From Kitasatospora aureofaciens (GTDB lineage Bacteria > Actinomycetota > Actinomycetes > Streptomycetales > Streptomycetaceae), in NCBI GenBank assembly GCA_000720845.1, contig JODU01000001.1, forward strand, positions 482,108 through 546,107: a stretch of 64,000 nt of DNA. Reading direction: 5' to 3'. Below are positions 59,334-64,000 of this stretch, one piece after another. The notes below the pieces were generated by a model, which worked only from the letters and a program-made list of their open reading frames with translations, was not told where the DNA came from and searched no databases. Numbering within the stretch: position 1 is the first letter of the stretch; each line of letters opens with the position of its first letter. The position numbers and the translations under genes are program-made.

Positions 59334-59876
59334 TCAGCGGACGGTCTCCAGGACGTCGGAGGCGCCCAGGGCCTCGGCGATCTCCCCGACCGCGTCCCCG
59401 GCCATCGAGCGCAGTTCCTTCTCGCTCACCCCGAGGTCGTCGAGCACCTCGGCGTCGCCGACCGGTCCGTGCGGCACGGCCTCGCCCGAACCGGTGGCCG
59501 CGACGGCGCCGTCGCCACCGTCCTCGTCGTCGTCGGACTCGCCGTCCTCCGTGCCGTCGAGGTCGAGGTCGTCGAGGTCGTCGTCGTCACCCGGTTCCCG
59601 GCCGAGCAGTTCGTCGGTGAGCAGGATCTCGCCGTAGCTGCTGCGGGCGGCCGCGGCGGCGTCCGAGACGTAGATACGGGGGTCCTCCTCACCGTCCACC
59701 CGGACGACTCCGAACCACGCGTCCTCCTGCTCGATCAGCACGAGCACCGTGTCCTCGTCGGGTGAGGCCTCCCGGGCCAGGTCGGCAAGATCCGACAGGG
59801 TTTCCACATCGTCGAGCTCTGTGTCGCTCGCTTCCCACCCGTCTTCGGTGCGCGCGAGCAGTGCGGCGAAGTACAC
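59334..59876 (-). CDS. tRNA adenosine deaminase-associated protein
   Basis: 180 residues, GTG with GGGAGAG. N-terminal half is a compact domain (YFAALLARTEDGWEASDTELDDVETLSDLADLAREASPDEDTVLVLIEQEDAWFGVVRVDG). The middle is a very acidic linker (GDDDDLDDLDLDGTEDG ... SDDDEDGGDG) and the end is helical (ELRSMAGDAVGEIAEALGA). Always found beside tadA in actinobacteria. The stop lies within or next to the tadA start. Role unproven; it may be a tRNA-mimicking acidic partner, which is inference. Confidence 0.88.
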   Translation of the reverse strand: MYFAALLARTEDGWEASDTELDDVETLSDLADLAREASPDEDTVLVLIEQEDAWFGVVRVDGEEDPRIYVSDAAAAARSSYGEILLTDELLGREPGDDDDLDDLDLDGTEDGESDDDEDGGDGAVAATGSGEAVPHGPVGDAEVLDDLGVSEKELRSMAGDAVGEIAEALGASDVLETVR

Positions 59877-60218
59877 CGTGACTCTCCCACTGGTCCTAGG
59901 CGTGCCGGTTGGGGATCCCCCCGGCGGAGGCTACGGGCGGGGGAGCGGTGCTCCGAGCCCCACCCACTCGGAATCGTGGCAGAAACAAGGCACTCAGGGG
60001 ACGTCTTCGGCGCCCTGTGTCCGGCTGTTTTGACCGGCGTCCCGGAAGGTCTGTACCCGGGCAGCCGCCCAGCAGCGCTCTCGTCGCCGCCACGTGCGGA
60101 TCGTACGCGGATTCTCGCGGTCCCCGCGTACGTCCGTCACCACCAACGTCGGCGCGGCGCGCGATCTTCCCCGGCCGGGTCAGGGAGTTCTCCCGGGAGC
60201 GGGGCGCCGGGGGAGGGA
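59877..60218. other. 342-bp gap upstream of the tadA operon
   Basis: No credible coding frame. Holds the promoter of the tadA-associated gene (minus strand). TACGCGGATTCTCGCGGTCCCCGCGTACG near 60107-60134 shows partial dyad symmetry. Confidence 0.5.
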
Positions 60219-60455
60219 CTACCAGCGGAAGGTGCGCATGCGCATCGCGTGTCGCAGCCGGGCGGTCTTGACCCGACGCGGCTGCACGCGGTCCCGCAGC
60301 TGCCGGGCCTCCGCCAGATCGCGCAGGAACTGGGCCCGGCGCCGGCGCCGTTCGGCCTCGCGCTCCCGCTCCGACGCCGCACTCGGCTCGGCCCCGCGCT
60401 CCGCACCCCGGTCCGCGCCGGGGGACGGCGTGTTGTGGAAGTCCCGGTCAGGCAC
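60219..60455 (-). CDS. Small basic hypothetical protein
   Basis: 78 residues from GTG 60455 (GGTGGTGAG upstream). Dominated by charged helix: ASEREREAERRRRRAQFLRDLAEARQLRDRVQPRRVKTARLRHAMRMRTFRW. Likely a single basic helix or RNA/DNA-binding peptide. Family unknown to me, but its place between tadA and upp is conserved in S. coelicolor as I recall. Divergent from upp with 106 bp between. Confidence 0.75.
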   Translation of the reverse strand: MPDRDFHNTPSPGADRGAERGAEPSAASEREREAERRRRRAQFLRDLAEARQLRDRVQPRRVKTARLRHAMRMRTFRW

Positions 60456-60561
60456 AGTCTCACCACCCAGTGTCCGTCCCTCCCACCTTCCCCCGACCGG
60501 GCGGTTTGACTCCAGCGAGCGAGTGAAGCGTCCGCCTGGGGGCCCGGTTACTGTGGTGGAC

Positions 60562-61197
60562 ATGCGTCTCCACGTCGTCGACCACCCTCTGGTCGCCCAC
60601 AAGCTCACCACGCTGCGCGACCAGCGCACCGACTCCGCGACCTTCCGCCGTCTCGCCGACGAGCTGGTCACCCTGCTCGCCTACGAGGCCACGCGCGACG
60701 TGCGCACCGAACAGGTCGACATCCGCACGCCGGTCTCGCAGACCACCGGCGTCAAGCTCTCCTACCCGCGCCCGCTGGTGGTGCCGATCCTGCGGGCCGG
60801 TCTCGGCATGCTCGACGGCATGGTCCGGCTGCTGCCGACCGCCGAGGTGGGCTTCCTGGGCATGGTGCGCAACGAGGAGACGCTCCAGGCCTCCACGTAC
60901 GCCACGCGCATGCCGGACGACCTGTCCGGGCGCCAGGTGTACGTCCTGGACCCCATGCTGGCCACCGGCGGCACCCTCGTGGCGTCCATCAGGGAGCTGA
61001 TCAAGCGCGGCGCCGATGACGTGACGGCCGTGGTGCTGCTCGCCGCCCCCGAGGGCGTCGAACTGATGGAGCGCGAGCTGGCCGGCACCCCGGTCACGGT
61101 CGTGACGGCCTCGGTCGACGAGCGCCTCAACGAGCAGGGCTACATCGTCCCGGGCCTCGGCGACGCGGGCGACCGCATGTACGGAGCGGCCGAGTAG
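60562..61197 (+). CDS. upp: Uracil phosphoribosyltransferase
   Basis: 211 residues. The PRPP-binding loop VYVLDPMLATGGTLVASI, the uracil-binding C-terminal YIVPGLGDAGDRMYGA and LVVPILRAGLGMLDGM are all present. It salvages uracil to UMP. Cytoplasmic. The stop is 7 bp from the convergent LytR_C gene, with no obvious terminator between. Confidence 0.97.
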   Translation: MRLHVVDHPLVAHKLTTLRDQRTDSATFRRLADELVTLLAYEATRDVRTEQVDIRTPVSQTTGVKLSYPRPLVVPILRAGLGMLDGMVRLLPTAEVGFLGMVRNEETLQASTYATRMPDDLSGRQVYVLDPMLATGGTLVASIRELIKRGADDVTAVVLLAAPEGVELMERELAGTPVTVVTASVDERLNEQGYIVPGLGDAGDRMYGAAE

Positions 61198-61204
61198 GAC
61201 CCGC

Positions 61205-61843
61205 TCAGCAGCTCTTCTTCTCCGCGGCGGGCGCCGACCGCGGCGCGGTCAGCCCGGCCAGCGCCGTGTCGGCGTCCGCACGCTTCGCCAGCCCCTTGAA
61301 GCCGTCGCCGATGATGAGGTCGACGGCGGCGCCCTTGCGGGCCGCGTCGGCGCGGTGCTCGGCGCCGGGCAGCTGCGTGCCGAGCACGGTGAGCGAACTC
61401 TTGAGAGAGGCGGCCGGCCCGAGCAGGAGCCCCGTGCCGGTGACCTTCTTGTCGTACTCCTTGGGCGCGTTGCTCACGTCGCCCACGCGGAAGCCGCGCT
61501 TCTTCAGCTCGTCGGCGGTCTTCTGCGCCAGGCCGCTGCGGGTCGTCGCGTTGAGGACGTTGACGGTGACCTGACCGGGCTTCGGCAGTACCGCGGCGGC
61601 CGGCGAGGCGCTCGCCCTCGCGGTGGTGACACAGCCCGCGGCCCCGGCCGCGGAGGCCTTGTCGCCGCCGGTGAAGACGTCGATGAGCTGCAGCGTGCCC
61701 CAGCCCAGCACTCCGAGAACGGTGACACAGGCGACGGTGACGAACGCGAACCGGCCACGTCGCCGGGCCGGGCGCATCCGCGGGTACCTGTCCCCCGTGA
61801 TCTTGTACTGGCCACCCATGCCGGGAGGAGTCAGCATGCTCAT
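61205..61843 (-). CDS. Membrane-anchored LytR C-terminal domain protein
   Basis: 212 residues from ATG 61843 (MSMLTPPGMGGQYKITGDRYPRMRP). Basic cytoplasmic segment, one TM (FAFVTVACVTVLGVLGWGTLQLI), then a LytR_C domain (VTVNVLNATTRSGLAQKTADELKKRGFRVGDVSNAPKEYDKKVTGTGLLLGP ... VDLIIGDGFKGL) without the catalytic LCP domain. No Shine-Dalgarno is visible before the ATG, so a leaderless message is possible. Probably binds cell-wall polymer precursors outside the membrane. Confidence 0.88.
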   Translation of the reverse strand: MSMLTPPGMGGQYKITGDRYPRMRPARRRGRFAFVTVACVTVLGVLGWGTLQLIDVFTGGDKASAAGAAGCVTTARASASPAAAVLPKPGQVTVNVLNATTRSGLAQKTADELKKRGFRVGDVSNAPKEYDKKVTGTGLLLGPAASLKSSLTVLGTQLPGAEHRADAARKGAAVDLIIGDGFKGLAKRADADTALAGLTAPRSAPAAEKKSC

Positions 61844-61955
61844 GGGCGCAGCGTAGTGCGCCGGAGCGGTGATGCCTATTAGATGATCAGTCGACGTTCC
61901 GAGGTTGGCCCCAAGGCAACCCGAAAGGGTCAAGCGAAAGCCCCGGCGGGGCCCG

Positions 61956-62252
61956 TCAGTCGAGTTCGAGGACCCGGGCGTGCAGCACCTGGCGCTGCTG
62001 GAGCGCGGCCCGCACCGCCCGGTGCAGACCGTCCTCCAGGTACAGATCGCCCTGCCACTTCACGACGTGCGCGAAGAGATCGCCGTAGAAGGTGGAGTCC
62101 TCGGCCAGGAGCGTCTCCAGGTCGAGCTGGCCCTTGGTCGTCACGAGCTGATCGAGGCGGACCGGGCGCGGTGCGACGTCCGCCCACTGCCGGGTGCTTT
62201 CCCGGCCGTGGTCGGGGTACGGCCGGCCGTTTCCGATGCGCTTGAAGATCAC
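61956..62252 (-). CDS. Small ParB/VapB-like protein
   Basis: 98 residues. MIFKRIGNGRPYPDHGRESTRQWADVAPRPVRLDQLVTTKGQLDLETLLAEDSTFYGDLFAHVVKWQGDLYLEDGLHRAVRAAL core. Homologues are often labelled VapB-family antitoxin, but no VapC/PIN toxin lies next to it. The DLYLEDGLHRAVRAAL segment resembles the ParB/sulfiredoxin nucleotide-binding box (DGxHR). An orphan conserved actinobacterial protein is more likely than half of a toxin-antitoxin pair. Confidence 0.8.
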   Translation of the reverse strand: MIFKRIGNGRPYPDHGRESTRQWADVAPRPVRLDQLVTTKGQLDLETLLAEDSTFYGDLFAHVVKWQGDLYLEDGLHRAVRAALQQRQVLHARVLELD

Positions 62253-62398
62253 ACGGAAAGCCTACCGGCCCGGACGTTGCGGGCGCAGCCATGGCGGCGG
62301 AGTGCGGCGCCGGAAAAGACGCCGTAAACCGGATCAATCGGCACCGCGCCGACGGCGGAGACGGGGTGATGTCCGCCCCCGCCGCCCGGGTGCTCCCG

Positions 62399-62533
62399 TC
62401 AGCCACGCCTCCGTTCCCGCGCCGGGAGCCGCCGTTCTTCGGCTTCCCGGGGTGCGGAGCCGGGCTTGGGCGTACGGCGGGCGGCCTCGGCGCGCAGGAG
62501 GGCGCGCAGGACGGCGTAGGGGTCGTTGGGCAT
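62399..62533 (-). CDS. 44-residue small protein
   Basis: ATG 62533 with GAGGAA upstream, reading MPNDPYAVLRALLRAEAARR and ending ERRRG. An amphipathic helix (YAVLRALLRAEAARR) is followed by a basic/acidic Arg-Glu-rich tail. It is not seen as a long reading frame because of its size. Codon usage is G/C at third positions. Real but unassigned, or a chance frame. Confidence 0.5.
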   Translation of the reverse strand: MPNDPYAVLRALLRAEAARRTPKPGSAPREAEERRLPARERRRG

Positions 62534-62602
62534 GGCGATTCCTCGTTCCTGTCACGTGTTCGTCCCTGTCGGCGGGGGACCGGCCGGGCCGGTCCGGCGC
62601 GG

Positions 62603-62905
62603 TCAGCAGCGCAGGACGACGGAGCGCGGGCCGCCGGGAAGGACGGCGGCCCGTTCGGAACGAGCGTGGAATCGAGGGGGCGGAGGCGTCCCTTCGTACG
62701 GCGGGACCGGCCGCACGACCGCCTCGCGCCGGCCGCTGCGGGCCGTGAAGCGCAGGGCGGAGTCGAGATGGTCGTAGTCCCCCGCGACGCTGCCCGCCAC
62801 CGTCACCGGCGCCGCCTGGACCGTCACGTGCGCGCAGGGCACGAGCAGGGCGAGCAGCAGCACCAGGGCCCGCAGACGGGCGGCGGCGAGCGGGGCGGGT
62901 CTCAC
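62603..62905 (-). CDS. Small putative secreted protein
   Basis: 100 residues, GTG start. Signal peptide (ARLRALVLLLALLVPCAHVTVQA) then a short chain with VAGSVAGDYDHLDSALRFTARSGRREAVVRPVPPYEGTPPPPRF and a C-terminal Cys. No family recognised. The ribosome-binding site is weak (CTGAG), so confidence is modest. Confidence 0.55.
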   Translation of the reverse strand: MRPAPLAAARLRALVLLLALLVPCAHVTVQAAPVTVAGSVAGDYDHLDSALRFTARSGRREAVVRPVPPYEGTPPPPRFHARSERAAVLPGGPRSVVLRC

Positions 62906-62986
62906 CTCAGTCGTGTCCCCGCCCGGCGTACGCCGTCCATCGCACCGGCGACGAGAACCGCCCGCTCGGCGTAGGGCGGGCGCCGC

Positions 62987-63667
62987 TCACAGGGCGTGCG
63001 GGACCTGACGCGCCCGCCCGCGCAGCCGCACCGAGGTGACGATCTCGACGACGCCGACGACGACCAGCCACCAGCCGCCGACCAGCATGAGGACGGTGGC
63101 CGACTCGACCGGCGAGTCGATCAGGACGATGCCGGCGACGACGGTGACGGCACCGAGGAAGATCTGCCAGCCGCGGGCGGGCATCGTCGGGTCGTGCGCG
63201 GCGGCCACGATCTGCGTGACGCCGCGGAACAGCCAGCCGATGCCGATCCAGAGCGCGAGCAGCAGCACCGACTGCAGGGGGCCGCGGAAGCAGAACAGAC
63301 CCAGCAGGATCGACACCGCGCCGCTGATGAAGGCCAGCACCCGCAGCGAGGTCCGCCGGTGCGTGCCGAAGGCGGCGGCCAGTTGGAGGATGCCGCTGAT
63401 GACGAGGTAGAGGCCGAAGAGCACGCCGGCGGCGAGCAGCGAGGCGCCCGGCCAGACCAGCACCAGGACTCCCAGGACCAGGGAGGCGACACCGGTGAAC
63501 AGCACGGTCTGCCAGGCGGCGCGGGACAGCAGGTGCAGTGGCCCCTCGAAGGCCGGCTCGGGCTCGTGACGTCCGTCGGCCGGACCGTGCGTGGTCCCGT
63601 GCCGGGCGTGCACCCCGCGGTCGTCGTACGGCGTCCCGCCGGGGGACCCGCTAGGTGGTTCGGTCAT
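62987..63667 (-). CDS. HdeD-family membrane protein (DUF308)
   Basis: 226 residues from ATG 63667. A 60-residue polar His/Gly-rich N-terminus (GVHARHGTTHGPADGRHEPEP) precedes six TMs in three helical hairpins: VLFTGVASLVLGVLVLVWPGASLLAAGVLFGLYLVISGILQLAAAF, LRVLAFISGAVSILLGLFCFRGP, LALWIGIGWLFRGVTQIVAA, IFLGAVTVVAGIVLIDSP, VLMLVGGWWLVVVGVVEIV. The G(x)3L/W-P turns are typical of HdeD/DUF308. Probably stress-related. Mechanism unknown. Confidence 0.9.
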   Translation of the reverse strand: MTEPPSGSPGGTPYDDRGVHARHGTTHGPADGRHEPEPAFEGPLHLLSRAAWQTVLFTGVASLVLGVLVLVWPGASLLAAGVLFGLYLVISGILQLAAAFGTHRRTSLRVLAFISGAVSILLGLFCFRGPLQSVLLLALWIGIGWLFRGVTQIVAAAHDPTMPARGWQIFLGAVTVVAGIVLIDSPVESATVLMLVGGWWLVVVGVVEIVTSVRLRGRARQVPHAL

Positions 63668-64000
63668 GCCCCATGCTGGGAGCAGGCCCGGCGAGGGTGC
63701 CAGCCGGGTTGGGCCACGGGGCTGATGCGGACCGGCATAGCGGGTGCGGTCAGTGATCCGGCGTCCCCTCGGCACCCGGCGCGGGCGGGGGTGGGGAGCG
63801 CGGCCCGGCGCTTACGGGGTGCCGCTGCGCCCACTCTCCCCCATCGCCCCAGCGGCACGACTGCCCGCAGCTACACGGCATGGCGACCGCCCGCAGCGGC
63901 GGGCGTCGGCGGCCCGCAGCCGCGTACGGCGAGAAGGGGCCGTGTCGGGGGGTGTCCGCCCGCAGCGGTTGGCGCGTCAACGCCGGGGGAGATCTGTGGC
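63668..64000. other. 333-bp terminal stretch without clear gene
   Basis: Frames here are short and Pro/Arg/Gly-rich without a good start or ribosome-binding site. It must include the HdeD gene promoter. The next gene lies outside the window. Confidence 0.5.

Noticed and set aside
61956..62252. VapBC toxin-antitoxin pair
   Set aside because: Only the VapB-labelled protein is present; no PIN-domain toxin lies on either side.
63750..63980. 76-codon minus-strand frame with a CSCGQSC motif
   Set aside because: No ribosome-binding site, Pro/Arg-rich chance composition, and it overlaps the promoter region of the HdeD gene.

Overview
The window is a high-GC actinobacterial chromosome segment, almost certainly Streptomyces. 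Third codon positions are strongly G/C, GTG starts are frequent, and the genes include dmdR2-, sigF- and sigN-type genes, a Streptomyces subtilisin inhibitor, GAF-ANTAR proteins and F420-type PPOX enzymes. From memory, gene order closely follows the S. coelicolor A3(2)/S. lividans region from pheA to beyond upp. I could not run an alignment. No CRISPR array, transposase or prophage module is visible.

Layout. Bases 1-6950 hold the 3'-truncated pheA and then a leftward copper cluster: ycnI, sco, a PCuAC/ECuC-type chaperone, copC-copD and the Tat-exported DyP peroxidase dtpA. Bases 7192-17823 carry an anti-sigma-like ATPase, aminopeptidase P, a GAF-PP2C protein with a lost metal ligand, a primase-polymerase-like protein, a SEC-C protein, a glycerophosphodiesterase and an HtrA protease. 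Bases 17957-26933 contain two divergent regulator/target pairs (TetR-oxidoreductase and TetR-MFS), tRNA-Ser(UGA), a Prim-Pol gene and a small secreted Asn/Gln-rich protein next to that tRNA, an ECF sigma factor and an acyl-CoA ligase.

Bases 27064-31593 encode a 1509-residue PAS protein that looks like a histidine kinase but has lost the phospho-acceptor His and the ATP-binding motifs. It is followed by a subtilisin inhibitor, tRNA-Ser(GCU) and tRNA-Arg(ACG), small membrane proteins, a class B penicillin-binding protein, dmdR2 with a PEBP gene, and a divergent GntR. Bases 40173-46100 form a translationally coupled operon: response regulator, histidine kinase, GT2-GtrA glycosyltransferase and a GT39-like membrane glycosyltransferase. 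Bases 46119-48564 hold a DHA2 exporter, whose promoter and start codon abut a perfect 39-bp palindrome, and a downstream TetR.

Bases 48638-58585 are rich in stress signalling: STAS antagonist, two GAF-ANTAR proteins, and a MarR-MFS-YceI operon in which the exporter and the YceI protein share an Ig-like module. The tandem sigma genes sigN and sigF follow. The end of the window holds tRNA-Ser(CGA), tadA and its usual partner, upp, a LytR_C protein and an HdeD-like protein.

The most noteworthy signals are the MFS/YceI Ig-like pair, the giant pseudo-histidine kinase, the leaderless palindromic promoter at 46119-46157, a recurrent pattern of short tandem duplications at gene 3' ends, and a GACATGTC element upstream of both sigF-type genes.
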